From: Bordetella parapertussis
GTDB lineage: Bacteria > Pseudomonadota > Gammaproteobacteria > Burkholderiales > Burkholderiaceae_C
Direction: 5' to 3'
DNA length: 64,000 nucleotides
NCBI GenBank assembly: GCA_945878355.1
Contig: CAMCTC010000013.1
Location: 11,125 to 75,124, forward strand
How positions within the stretch are numbered: the stretch's first letter is position 1; each line of letters starts with the position of its first letter. Position numbers and translations under genes: made by a program. Of the stretch, positions 27,116-35,838 are shown one piece after another. A model generated the notes under the pieces. That model was given only the letters and a program-made list of their open reading frames with translations, did no database searches and was not told the origin of the DNA.

Positions 27116-28225
27116 TCAGGGCGCCAGCACGAACTTGCCGCCCTTGATCTGCAGCTTGGACAGCATCTTGTTGGGCTCGCGGGTGGTCTTGTCGAAGGTG
27201 GTCGCGCCGGTCACGCCAGGGTAGTTGGCGGTGGCGGCGAGCGCGTCGCGGATCTGCGCGCGGGTCGCGGCAGCGCCGACTCGCTTGATCGCGTCGAGCA
27301 TGATCCCGACCGCATCAAACGCTTGGGCGGCGAACTGGTTGGGCTCGCTGTTGTAGCGCTTCTTGTACTCGGCGACGAAAGCGGTGACATGGGGCAATGG
27401 GCTGTCGGCGACAAAGGTGGTCGACAGCAGCACGCCTTCAGCGGCCGGTCCGGCGAGTTCGATCAGCTTGGGCGCATAGAAAGGCGATGCCGAGTACAGC
27501 TTGGCGTTGACGTTGAGCTGCTTGGCCTGCTGCAGGATCAGCGCGCCCTCCTCGTAGAACATCGCGAAATAGATCGCGTCGGGCTTGGCCTGAGACACCT
27601 TGGTCAGGATCGCCTTGAAGTCGCGCGCGCCCGGGTTGAACAACTCAGTGCTGGTGACCTTGCCGCCCAGACCTTCAAAAGCCTTGGTGAACTCGCCGGT
27701 GGCCGACAGGCCCCAGTCGTTTTGCAGACCGATCACCGCGACCGTCTTGATGCCGCCGTCGCGCAGCCACTTGGCGTTGAACGGGCCTTCCTGGGCCTGG
27801 GTCGTGATGTTGCGGAACTGCCAGTTCGAGACCTTCAGAAAATCAGGGTGCGAAGCGGTCTGCGACAACTGCGGCATGCCTTCCTTGCCGTAGACCTCAC
27901 CCGCAGCCATCGACGGCCCACTGGCGAAGTCGCCCAACACCGCGACGATGCGCTTGTCGTCGACGAACTTGCGCGCGATGTTGACGGCCTCCTTGGGGTC
28001 GGACTTGGAGTCCTCGTAGACGATCTGAACCTTGCGGCCGGCCACGCCGCCGGCAGCGTTGAACTTCTCCAACTGCATCGTCGCGGCGTTGCGGAAAACC
28101 TCGCCGTACTGGGACTGAGTCCCTGTCAGCGGCGCTTGGTAGCCGACGAAAATGTCCTGGGCTTGTGCGGCGCCGGCGGCCAGCATGGCACCGGCCAGAG
28201 CGAGTGAGCGAATCGTCAAGGTCAT
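27116..28225 (-). CDS. livK: Branched-chain-type ABC transporter receptor, LivK
   Basis: A 369-residue periplasmic binding protein with a signal peptide MTLTIRSLALAGAMLAAGAA cleaved near AQAQD. The mature part starts IFVGYQAPLTGTQSQYGEVF, the type-I receptor pattern. It is the first gene of the operon livKHMGF plus the ATC-hydrolase-like gene. I use the ATG at 28225; the frame continues upstream into promoter sequence. The ligand cannot be read from the sequence. Confidence 0.92.
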   Translation of the reverse strand: MTLTIRSLALAGAMLAAGAAQAQDIFVGYQAPLTGTQSQYGEVFRNAATMQLEKFNAAGGVAGRKVQIVYEDSKSDPKEAVNIARKFVDDKRIVAVLGDFASGPSMAAGEVYGKEGMPQLSQTASHPDFLKVSNWQFRNITTQAQEGPFNAKWLRDGGIKTVAVIGLQNDWGLSATGEFTKAFEGLGGKVTSTELFNPGARDFKAILTKVSQAKPDAIYFAMFYEEGALILQQAKQLNVNAKLYSASPFYAPKLIELAGPAAEGVLLSTTFVADSPLPHVTAFVAEYKKRYNSEPNQFAAQAFDAVGIMLDAIKRVGAAATRAQIRDALAATANYPGVTGATTFDKTTREPNKMLSKLQIKGGKFVLAP

Positions 28226-28440
28226 CAGAGTCTCCGAATTGGGAAAAGTGTGGGTACGACCGCGCTGCGGAGCAGGGTCTGACAGGTCAGGCAGGGACAG
28301 GCTGGGTCGGCTTCGTTCGTTGTCGGAGCGCGCCGTGTAGGCGTATCCCGCGGCCGACAATGTAACCGCATCGGGCTGCCGATAATGTCAGCTCAAACCC
28401 GGCCTAGCCGGGTCCGACCCGCCCACAGCAAGATCCTCAG
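28226..28440. promoter_or_regulatory. Divergent promoter region, liv operon and oxidoreductase
   Basis: A 215-base intergenic region between divergently transcribed genes. A direct repeat GCCGAYAATGT occurs at about 28351 and 28378. It resembles the TAnAAT-like -10 regions common near Burkholderiales start sites. At 28397-28413 a perfect hairpin ACCCGGC-CTA-GCCGGGT lies in the leader of the oxidoreductase gene. The roles are inferred. Confidence 0.4.
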
Positions 28441-29763
28441 ATGACCGACACCCCGCTAGCCCCGACCCGGATGCCGCCTTCGCTGTGGGCTGCCACCGCA
28501 GCGCCACCGCCCGCGACCCCTGCGCTGCCCGATGGCGAGACCACGGCCGACTTGGCGGTGGTCGGCGCCGGGTTCACTGGGCTGTCGGCTGCGCTGCATG
28601 CGGCGCAGCGAGGCGCCAAGGTCGTCGTGCTCGAAGCGCAGGAGATCGGCTGGGGCGCATCGGGACGCAACAACGGCCTGGTGATCCCGGCGCTGACGCG
28701 CGCCGACCCCGACCTGCTGGTCCAGGCTTTCGGACCCGAGCACGGCCCGACGGTGGTGGCGATCCTGCGCGATTCGGCGAACCTGCTGTTCGATCTGGTG
28801 CGCCGCCACGGCATCGACTGCGAAGCGGTGCAGAACGGCTGGCTGCAGCCGGCGCACCGCGAGAGCCGGCTGGCACTGGCCAAGTCCCGCTGCGATCAAT
28901 GGCGCCGTCACGGCGCGCCGGTGCAACTGCTAGACGCCGATCAGGTCGAGGCGATCACCGGCTCGCGTTTCTGGTGCGGCGGCTGGATGAACAGCAGCGG
29001 CGGCCACATCAACCCGCTGGCTTTCACACGTGGCTTGGCGCGTGCGGCGCTGGCCGCAGGTGCGGCCGTGCACAGTCGCAGCCCGGCGACCGGTCTGCAG
29101 CGCGCAGGCGAGCGCTGGCGCGTGACCACACCTGGCGGCAGCGTGCTGGCGCGGCGCGTGCTGCTGGCCACCCACAGCTACAGCGGTTTGGCAGCGCCCT
29201 CGCCCTGGCCTGGCCTGGAGCGCACGATGGTGCCGGTGCGCTCGTACCAGATGGCCACGCGGCCGCTGCCAGCAGCGCTGCGCGCGACCGTGATGCCGGC
29301 CAACGCCGCGGTCTCCGACACCCAGGCCGACCTGCATTTCGCCCATTTCGACGCGCAGGGCCGGCTGGTCACCGGTGGTGGTCTGGCGATCGCCGCAGGC
29401 CATGACTGGCGCTTGCGCCAGCGCATCGGCCAACGTCTGGTCAAGATCTTCCCGCAGCTCGAAGTGCTAGGTGGCATCGAATTCGAGCACCTTTGGCACG
29501 GCGTGTTCGGTGCCACGCCCGACAAGCTGCCACGCTTCTGGCGGCTCGATGACGGCGTGCTCGGCTGGGTCGGCTGCAACGGCCGCGGCGTGGCCTTCGG
29601 CACGGCGCTCGGGCCGGTGCTGGCCGACGCTGCGCTCGACGGCGAAAAAGCCCGCACCAAGCTGCCTTTCGAAGCCCCACGCACTGTTCCCGGCCACCGC
29701 TTCGCGCCGATCGGCGTGGCCGCGACGATGCTCTACCAGCGCTGGAAGGACGGCCAGGACTGA
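28441..29763 (+). CDS. FAD-dependent oxidoreductase (DAO/amine oxidase type)
   Basis: A 440-residue flavoprotein of the D-amino acid oxidase/glycine oxidase superfamily. The dinucleotide-binding motif is VVGAGFTGLSAALHAA (about residues 40-55), and the second FAD segment is GWGASGRNNGLVIPAL. The C-terminal VGCNGRGVAFGTALG is the flavin-closing motif. It resembles gamma-glutamylputrescine oxidases (PuuB-like), so an amine or N-alkyl amino acid substrate is likely. It is divergent from the Liv operon and could metabolise the imported solute. Confidence 0.88.
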   Translation: MTDTPLAPTRMPPSLWAATAAPPPATPALPDGETTADLAVVGAGFTGLSAALHAAQRGAKVVVLEAQEIGWGASGRNNGLVIPALTRADPDLLVQAFGPEHGPTVVAILRDSANLLFDLVRRHGIDCEAVQNGWLQPAHRESRLALAKSRCDQWRRHGAPVQLLDADQVEAITGSRFWCGGWMNSSGGHINPLAFTRGLARAALAAGAAVHSRSPATGLQRAGERWRVTTPGGSVLARRVLLATHSYSGLAAPSPWPGLERTMVPVRSYQMATRPLPAALRATVMPANAAVSDTQADLHFAHFDAQGRLVTGGGLAIAAGHDWRLRQRIGQRLVKIFPQLEVLGGIEFEHLWHGVFGATPDKLPRFWRLDDGVLGWVGCNGRGVAFGTALGPVLADAALDGEKARTKLPFEAPRTVPGHRFAPIGVAATMLYQRWKDGQD

Positions 29764-29770
29764 TCGCCCA

Positions 29771-29790
29771 GCACCGGCTCAGACCGGTGC
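29771..29790. terminator. Bidirectional hairpin between convergent genes
   Basis: An inverted repeat GCACCGG-CTCAGA-CCGGTGC overlaps the last codons of rep on the minus strand and lies eight bases beyond the oxidoreductase stop. Its placement between convergent genes suggests a shared terminator. It lacks a clear T-run. Confidence 0.45.
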
Positions 29791-31863
29791 CGCAGCCGCC
29801 AGCTTGGCGGCGAGTTCGGCGCGGATTCGCTTGAGCTTGTCGCGCGGGTTTTCCTGGGTCGTCGCTTCGTGCAGCTTCATCTCGCCGATGAAACGGCTGG
29901 GCACGCCTTGCACCGTGTCGCGGCCCTTCTTGCGTCGGCGCAGCGTGCTGACCACCAGCGTGGTGCGGGCACGGGTGATGCCCACATACATCAGCCTGCG
30001 CTCCTCCTCGAGCCGGGTCGCGGTCATCTCCTCGGCGTCGCTCTTGAACGGCAGCAGCCCCTCGTTGACGCCGACCAGCACCACATGCGGCCACTCCAGC
30101 CCTTTGCTGGCGTGCAGCGTCGACAAGGTGACCACATCCTGCTCGTCGTCGCGCTCGGCCAGGCTGATGATCACGCTGATGGTCTGCGCGACCTGCAACA
30201 CAGTCTGCTTCTCGCCTTCGGCACTGCCGCCATCGACCTTGATCTCGCCGCCGCAGCGCCTTGACATCCAGTCGATGAAGTCGAGCACATTGGTCCAGCG
30301 CGAAGCAGCGGCCTTCTCGCTGTCCTCGCTGTCGTAGAGGTGTTGCTCATAGCCTATGTCCTTGACCCAGGCCAGCAGCAGCGCCTTGGCATCCTCGGCC
30401 CCGCTGGTGCGGCCAGCGCGGTATTCCAGGTCGTTGACGCAGCGGCCGAACTCGTGCAGTTGGTCGAGCGCCTTGGCACCCAATTGCGCGGCCAGGCTCT
30501 TGGAGAACAGCGCCTCGAACAGGCTGAGCTTCCATTGGCCCGAGAACTCGCCCAGCTTGCCCAGCGTGGTGTGGCCTATGCCGCGCTTGGGTGTGGTCAC
30601 CGCGCGAAGAAAGGCCGGGTCGTCGTTCTGGTTGACCAGCAGCCTCAGCCAGGCGCACAAGTCCTTGATCTCGGCACGGTCGAAGAAGCCTGTGCCGCCC
30701 GAGACCTTGTACGGGATGTTGGCCGTTCGCAGCTTCTTCTCGAACGGCCGCGCCAGGTGGTTGGCACGGTACAGGATCGCGAAGTCGCTGAACTTGATCT
30801 GGCCGCTCGCGCGGTCGTCGGCTACCGCGCCGCCCTGGGCGCGCAGGCTCTGGATGAAGGCCACCGCACGTTCGGCCTCATGCTCCTCGCCATCGCATTC
30901 GACCAGGCGCACCGGATCCCCGTCGCCGAACTCGCTCCAAAGCTTCTTCTCGAACAGCTTGGGGTTGCCGGCAATCACGTTGTTGGCCGCGCGCAGGATG
31001 CTGCCGGTCGAGCGGTAGTTCTGCTCGAGCGGGATCACTTTCAGATCGGGCCAATCCTGCGGCAAGCGCTGAAGATTGGCGATGGTCGCGCCGCGCCAGC
31101 CGTAAATGCTCTGGTCGTCGTCGCCCACTGCGGTGAACAGGCCGCGCCGGCGTGGGTCTTCGTGGCTGACCAGCAGCTTGAGCAGCTCGTACTGCACCGA
31201 GTTGGTGTCTTGGTACTCATCGACCAGCACATGGCGAAAACGCCCCTGCCACTTGGCGCGCGCCTCTTCGTCGCGCAGCAGCAGCTTCAAGGGCAGGCTG
31301 ATCAAGTCGTCGAAATCGACCGCCTGGTAAGCCGCCAGCCTGTCCTCGTAGAGCTTCATCACCCGCGCGGCGACCTGCTCGTCGGGGTCCTTGGCGATGG
31401 CCATCGCGGCCTGGCTGTCCAGCCCCTGGTTCTTCCACAGGCTGATGGTCCACTGCCACTGCCGCGCCAGCTTGTTGTCGCTCGCGCCCCCAGCCTCGCG
31501 CAGCACGCCCATCACGTCGTCGGCATCCAGGATCGAGTACTTCTCCTTCAGGCCGACTTTGATGCCGTCCTCGCGCAGGATGCGCACGCCCAGGCTGTGG
31601 AAGGTGCTGACCGCCAGGTCCTTGGCAGCGCGCGCGCCGACCAAGCTCTTGGCACGCTCGCGCATCTCTTGCGCCGCTTTGTTGGTGAAGGTGATCGCGG
31701 CGATCTCCTTCGGTGCCAGGCCGGCCTGCAGCAAGCGGGCGATCTTGTGCACGATCACCCGGGTCTTGCCCGACCCGGCGCCAGCCAGCACCAGGCAAGG
31801 CCCCGAGAGGTGGTGAACAGCTTGCAGCTGGGCGGGGTTGAGTGAGACGGGGGCTTCGGCCAT
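29779..31863 (-). CDS. rep: ATP-dependent DNA helicase Rep
   Basis: A 694-residue UvrD/Rep superfamily 1A 3'-5' helicase. Motif I AGAGSGKTRVI (about residues 28-38), motif Ia AITFTNKAAQEM, motif II VDEYQDTN (about 215-222), motif III GDDDQSIYGWRGA, motif IV LEQNYRST, motif V TLHASKGLEW and motif VI GITRART are all present. Its length is close to E. coli Rep (673) and shorter than UvrD (about 720), supporting Rep. It unwinds DNA ahead of forks and clears bound proteins. It lies near priA, another fork-restart gene. Confidence 0.93.
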   Translation of the reverse strand: MAEAPVSLNPAQLQAVHHLSGPCLVLAGAGSGKTRVIVHKIARLLQAGLAPKEIAAITFTNKAAQEMRERAKSLVGARAAKDLAVSTFHSLGVRILREDGIKVGLKEKYSILDADDVMGVLREAGGASDNKLARQWQWTISLWKNQGLDSQAAMAIAKDPDEQVAARVMKLYEDRLAAYQAVDFDDLISLPLKLLLRDEEARAKWQGRFRHVLVDEYQDTNSVQYELLKLLVSHEDPRRRGLFTAVGDDDQSIYGWRGATIANLQRLPQDWPDLKVIPLEQNYRSTGSILRAANNVIAGNPKLFEKKLWSEFGDGDPVRLVECDGEEHEAERAVAFIQSLRAQGGAVADDRASGQIKFSDFAILYRANHLARPFEKKLRTANIPYKVSGGTGFFDRAEIKDLCAWLRLLVNQNDDPAFLRAVTTPKRGIGHTTLGKLGEFSGQWKLSLFEALFSKSLAAQLGAKALDQLHEFGRCVNDLEYRAGRTSGAEDAKALLLAWVKDIGYEQHLYDSEDSEKAAASRWTNVLDFIDWMSRRCGGEIKVDGGSAEGEKQTVLQVAQTISVIISLAERDDEQDVVTLSTLHASKGLEWPHVVLVGVNEGLLPFKSDAEEMTATRLEEERRLMYVGITRARTTLVVSTLRRRKKGRDTVQGVPSRFIGEMKLHEATTQENPRDKLKRIRAELAAKLAAAAPV

Positions 31864-31946
31864 GGATCGCAGCGTGGGGGCGGATGATAGCGACTGGACT
31901 GGCCGGAGGGTCTGCTGCTGCGGGCCGGTGATACTCGGGCGTCACC

Positions 31947-32918
31947 ATGCAAGCCATCCTCGCCGTCACCGTCCCGTTCTTTGCCCTGGTGCTAGCCGGC
32001 TGGCTGGCCGCGCGACGCGGCTTGCTGCCGGCCTCAGCGATTCCCGGTCTCAACGCCTACGTGCTGTACTTTGCACTGCCCTGCCTGCTGCTGCGCTTTG
32101 GCATGGGCACACCGGTGCTCGAGTTGCTCAACCCTTGGCTGCTGGCGATCTACCTGCTGTGCGCGCTGCTGATCGTCAGCTTCACGATCGCGACCTCGCT
32201 CAATTCAAGAATCGGCCTCAAGGACGCCTCATTTGGCGCACTGGTCGCCGCCTTCCCGAACACAGGCTTCATGGGCGTGCCGCTGCTGGTGGCCTTGCTG
32301 GGCCCCACGGCGGCCGGGCCTGCAATCTGCAGCATCCTGGCCGACCTGTTCGTCACCAGCTCGCTGTGCATCGCGTTGTCACAGCTACACGCACCGCAGC
32401 AAGGGCAAGGCGCGCGACTCGCCGCGCTGCGCGCGGTGCGCGGTGCGCTGGCCAACCCGCTGCCCTGGTCGATCGCGCTGGGCGCGGCGCTGTCGGCGGC
32501 AGGTCTGCGCCTGAGCGGGCCGATCGACACCGTCGTGCGGATGCTGGCGGACTCCGCCAGTCCGGTGGCGCTGTTTTCGATCGGCGCGGTGCTCTGGCGC
32601 GCTGGCTTGCAGACCCAGCACCACACGCGGCTGATCGACTACCTGCCGGTAGCGCTGATCAAGCTCTTCCTGCACCCGCTGCTGGTGCTGGTCTTGGGCG
32701 CTGCGGCGCAACAACTCGGCGCGCCGGTGTCGGCTTTTCAGCTGATGGTGCTGACCTTGGTCGCCGCCTTGCCCAGTGCCAGCAACGCAGCGCTGCTGGC
32801 CGAACGCTTCGGTGCCGACTCGGGACGGGTCGCGCGCATCATCATGAGCAGCACGCTGCTGGCCTTCGCAAGCTTTTCCGCGTTGGCCTGGTGCTTGGGC
32901 ATCCGCCCTGGTGGCTGA
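31947..32918 (+). CDS. AEC-family transporter
   Basis: A 323-residue auxin-efflux-carrier/MdcF-type permease with about ten hydrophobic helices in two halves. The pattern PALNAYVLYFALPCLL-like (here GLNAYVLYFALPCLLLRFG, about residues 34-52) and AAFPNTGFMGVPLLVALLG (about 100-118) are family hallmarks. Bacterial members export or import small carboxylates such as malonate or malate. It is divergent from rep and convergent with priA. Substrate unknown. Confidence 0.9.
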   Translation: MQAILAVTVPFFALVLAGWLAARRGLLPASAIPGLNAYVLYFALPCLLLRFGMGTPVLELLNPWLLAIYLLCALLIVSFTIATSLNSRIGLKDASFGALVAAFPNTGFMGVPLLVALLGPTAAGPAICSILADLFVTSSLCIALSQLHAPQQGQGARLAALRAVRGALANPLPWSIALGAALSAAGLRLSGPIDTVVRMLADSASPVALFSIGAVLWRAGLQTQHHTRLIDYLPVALIKLFLHPLLVLVLGAAAQQLGAPVSAFQLMVLTLVAALPSASNAALLAERFGADSGRVARIIMSSTLLAFASFSALAWCLGIRPGG

Positions 32919-32939
32919 ATTCGGCTACCCAGCGCGCTG

Positions 32940-35063
32940 TCAAATCGCCAACGGGTCGACATCGATGGCCCAGCGCGCCAGACCTTTGTGCCGCTGGCGC
33001 AAGCCGTGCAGCACGGGCGTCCAGTCTGTCAGCAGGCGCTGCAACTGCAGCCTAGAAGCCGATTCGAGCAACATCTGCAGCCGCTCCATCCCAGCGACCT
33101 TGCTCACGGCCGGCGGCACGGGCGGATAGACCGTCACCCCGGCAGCGCCAGGCATGGCCGCCGCCAGTTCGGCCGCCTCGCGCAGCCAGGCCAGCGCGAC
33201 CGCCGGGTCGCGCGATTCGGCTCTCAACAACGCCAGATGGCTGTACGGTGGCAAGCCGGCGGCACTGCGCTCAGCGAGTTGGCTCTGCGCAAAGTCAGCG
33301 AAATCGTGTTTCTTCAAAGCAGCGTAGAGCGCATGCCGCGGATGCCAGGTCTGGACCCACATCTCGCTGCGGGCGGCCGCCTCGGCGTCGCGCCCGGCGC
33401 GGCCACCGGCCTGCATCAACAGCGCGAACAGCCGCTCGGGGGCGCGGAAATCACTGGCGAACAAGGCCGTGTCGGGGTTGACCGCCACCACCAGCGTGAT
33501 GCGGCGGAAATCATGGCCTTTGGTCACCATCTGGGTGCCCACCAGCACATCGACGTCGCCGGCATGCACCGCCGCCAACCGGCTCTCCAACTGGCCCTTG
33601 CCTCTCGCGGTGTCGGCGTCGAGCCTGGCGATGCGCGCGCCAGGCAACAACTCGGCCAGCAATTCCTCGAGCTTCTCGGTGCCGCGACCCATCGGCGCGA
33701 TGTCCAGGTTGCCGCAGTCAGGGCAGGCGCGGGGTACGCGCTCGGTCAAGCCGCAGTGGTGGCAGCGCAGCGTGCGCTCGCCCTTGTGGAACACGCGCCA
33801 CGCGCTGCAGTGTGGGCAGCCGCTCTTCCAGCCGCAATCGGCACAGTGCAGCACCGGCGCATAGCCGCGTCGGTTGAGGAACACCAGACTCTGTTCGCCG
33901 CGCGCCAAACGCTCGCGCAGCGAATCGACCACCATCGGCGCCAACACCGGGCTTTGGCCATTGACCCTGGGCAGCACGCCCATGTCGAACAGCCGCACCT
34001 TCGGCAGCGCGCCACCACCCACCCGCTCGGCCAGTGTCAGGCATTGGTAGCGCTGCTGCGGCCCTGGCGCAGCGCGCTGCCAGGTCTCGAGCGATGGCGT
34101 GGCAGACCCCAGGATCACAGGCACCCGTTCGAGATGGGCTCGGTAGACCGCGAGGTCGCGCGCCGAGTAGCGCGCACCCTCTTGTTGCTTGTACGACGGG
34201 TCGTGCTCCTCATCGACCACGATCAGCCCGAGCCTGGGCAGTGGCGCAAACACCGACAGGCGTGTGCCCAGCACGATGTCGGCCCGCCCCAAATGGGCCA
34301 ACAGCCAGTGCTGCAGGCGCTGCACCGGCGTCAAGCCGCTGTGCATGGCCACCATCCGATGCCCAGGAAAGCGCTCGGCAAATCGAGCCTCGAGCTGCGG
34401 CGTGAGGTTGATCTCGGGCACCAAGATCAGCGCCTGGCGGCCTGCGGCCAGCACCTGCTCGGTGGCGTGCAGGTAGACCTCGGTCTTGCCGCTGCCAGTG
34501 ACCCCATGCAGCAGCATCGGCTTGGGCGCGGACTGGCCCAGCGCGGCCTCGAACGCTGCCAGCGCAGCCAACTGCTCGTGCGCCAAATCCGGTCGCCTCG
34601 GCGCAGCGACGGGCTGAGCCGCGACACCCGAGGCAAATTTCTTGACCAGCCTGGCCAGGCGCTTGTTCAGCCCTGTCGCATCGAGTTTGCGAAGCTCAGG
34701 CGGCAGCACCGACAAAGCCAGTTCGCCAACACCGCGCTGGTAGTAGCCGGCCGCGAAGTCCACCAGCGCCAGCCAGGCGGAGGTCATGGGTGGCAGCGCA
34801 TCAAAGACCTCGCCCACCGACCGCAGCGCGTAGCCTGCCAGGCCCTCCGGCGGTGTCACATCGGGCGAGTCTGCCGCCGCACCATGCCAGACGATCCCCA
34901 ACAGCTCACGCTTGCCCAGCGGCGCGCGCAGCAAGGTACCAGGCGCCAAACCTCGCTCGCTGAGGTAGTCGAGTGCAGCACCCAGACCACTGTGCGCCGG
35001 CGCATCCATCGCCACCCTCAGCACCACGGGTTCCCGGTCCGGAGTCACCGTCGAGCGCACCAC
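32940..35063 (-). CDS. priA: Primosomal replication-restart helicase PriA
   Basis: A 707-residue superfamily 2 helicase that reloads the replisome at stalled forks. The N-terminal 3'-end-binding domain is followed by Walker A VTGSGKTEVY (about residues 189-198), the DEEH box (about 284) and LGSATPSLET. The zinc-binding region holds paired cysteines in CADCGWKSGCPHC and CHHCGLTERVPRACPDCG (about 415-460). The C-terminus ends WAIDVDPLAI, as in the family. The start is the GTG at 35063. The intergenic region just upstream carries two DnaA-box repeats. Confidence 0.95.
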   Translation of the reverse strand: MVRSTVTPDREPVVLRVAMDAPAHSGLGAALDYLSERGLAPGTLLRAPLGKRELLGIVWHGAAADSPDVTPPEGLAGYALRSVGEVFDALPPMTSAWLALVDFAAGYYQRGVGELALSVLPPELRKLDATGLNKRLARLVKKFASGVAAQPVAAPRRPDLAHEQLAALAAFEAALGQSAPKPMLLHGVTGSGKTEVYLHATEQVLAAGRQALILVPEINLTPQLEARFAERFPGHRMVAMHSGLTPVQRLQHWLLAHLGRADIVLGTRLSVFAPLPRLGLIVVDEEHDPSYKQQEGARYSARDLAVYRAHLERVPVILGSATPSLETWQRAAPGPQQRYQCLTLAERVGGGALPKVRLFDMGVLPRVNGQSPVLAPMVVDSLRERLARGEQSLVFLNRRGYAPVLHCADCGWKSGCPHCSAWRVFHKGERTLRCHHCGLTERVPRACPDCGNLDIAPMGRGTEKLEELLAELLPGARIARLDADTARGKGQLESRLAAVHAGDVDVLVGTQMVTKGHDFRRITLVVAVNPDTALFASDFRAPERLFALLMQAGGRAGRDAEAAARSEMWVQTWHPRHALYAALKKHDFADFAQSQLAERSAAGLPPYSHLALLRAESRDPAVALAWLREAAELAAAMPGAAGVTVYPPVPPAVSKVAGMERLQMLLESASRLQLQRLLTDWTPVLHGLRQRHKGLARWAIDVDPLAI

Positions 35064-35126
35064 TTTGCCATGCGAATTATTGTCGTCACCTCAAGAAACC
35101 GCTCTAAGTCAATGATCAGGAAGAAG

Positions 35127-35242
35127 TTTTCAGTCTATCCCCGGATTCTGTGGATAACTTTGTGGAGAAGCTGCTGGCGGCTGCGCTAAGTGCTTGATGC
35201 GTCGGGCGTAGGCTTCGATTGCCCGATCTGGCAGCAGTCGAA
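35127..35242 (+). repeat. DnaA-box direct repeat, copy A
   Basis: Begins TTTTCAGTCTATCC, contains TGTGGATAA (35149-35157; the reverse complement of the consensus DnaA box TTATCCACA), then CTTTGTGGA, GCGCTAAGTGCTTGAT, and ends CGATTGCCCGATCTGGCAGC and AGTCGAA. Shares most positions with copy B at 35533-35649. Confidence 0.8.
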
Positions 35243-35532
35243 TAAATCTCTTAAATATCAATCACTTAGAACAATTTTCAGCCAGTGTTTCAAGTCCCTG
35301 CACCGGTGTCTTTTCGCCACCTGAGGAGTAATTTATTTTTGGGGATAAATCCGGTCTTGCCCCTCGAAAATCAATGGCTTGCCTTTGCTGCAGCCCATCA
35401 AACCTGGACCGCGCAAGGCCGTGCTGGCAGCCAGCCTGCAGCGACGGCGCTATCGCCAAGCACGCGACAACCAACAAGTAGGCTGACAGGGATCAATGCT
35501 CTTAAAGTGCGTAGGCTCCTGTTTTAAAAGGA

Positions 35533-35649
35533 TTTTCAGAGCTATCCACGTTTTGTGTGGATAACTTTGTGGAAAAGCCACTTTCGGCAGCGCTAAGTCC
35601 TTGATTTGGGCTGCTGCTGCTGCGATTGCCCGATCTTGCAGCAGCCGAA
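35533..35649 (+). repeat. DnaA-box direct repeat, copy B
   Basis: Begins TTTTCAGAGCTATCCACG. The DnaA box TGTGGATAA is at 35556-35564. Here TATCCAC-gttttgt-GTGGATA forms a 7-bp inverted repeat, giving two head-to-head DnaA-like sites. The distal part GGCTGCTG...CAGCAGCC can also pair. Shares the flanking blocks of copy A. Confidence 0.8.
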
Positions 35650-35838
35650 AAAACAGCTGCCAAGGAACAGCCCGGACCGCCGCGTCGGATCGGCAGTTCA
35701 AGCTGTGGGCTTGAGAGCAGTGGGCCCGCATCATGTCGACACAAGGCCTGATGCAGCGCCGCGCAGACTCACGGGTCACAAAATGCCAACCCTGGCGGCC
35801 ACAAGTGCGATGGCTAGGCAGAAGCCCTGGAAGGGCTA

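Larger units (their letters stand above)
35064..35838. other. 775-bp AT-richer intergenic region upstream of priA
   Basis: A gene-free stretch between priA (reading left) and the 3' end of kup. Base composition is visibly more AT-rich than the flanks. It holds two copies of a ~116-bp direct repeat, each with a perfect DnaA box, a third short TTTTCAG motif at 35274-35280, and an AT-rich patch at 35240-35280 and 35325-35352. No convincing open frame is present. Confidence 0.7.

Noticed and set aside
30340..31845. Open frame of about 500 codons opposite rep
   Set aside because: Antisense of a complete Rep helicase; composition artefact, no motif.
32988..35189. Very long open frame on the plus strand opposite priA (over 700 codons)
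   Set aside because: It is antisense to a clear PriA with all motifs. High GC leaves the opposite strand open; the product is rich in Arg/Gln/His and has no domain.
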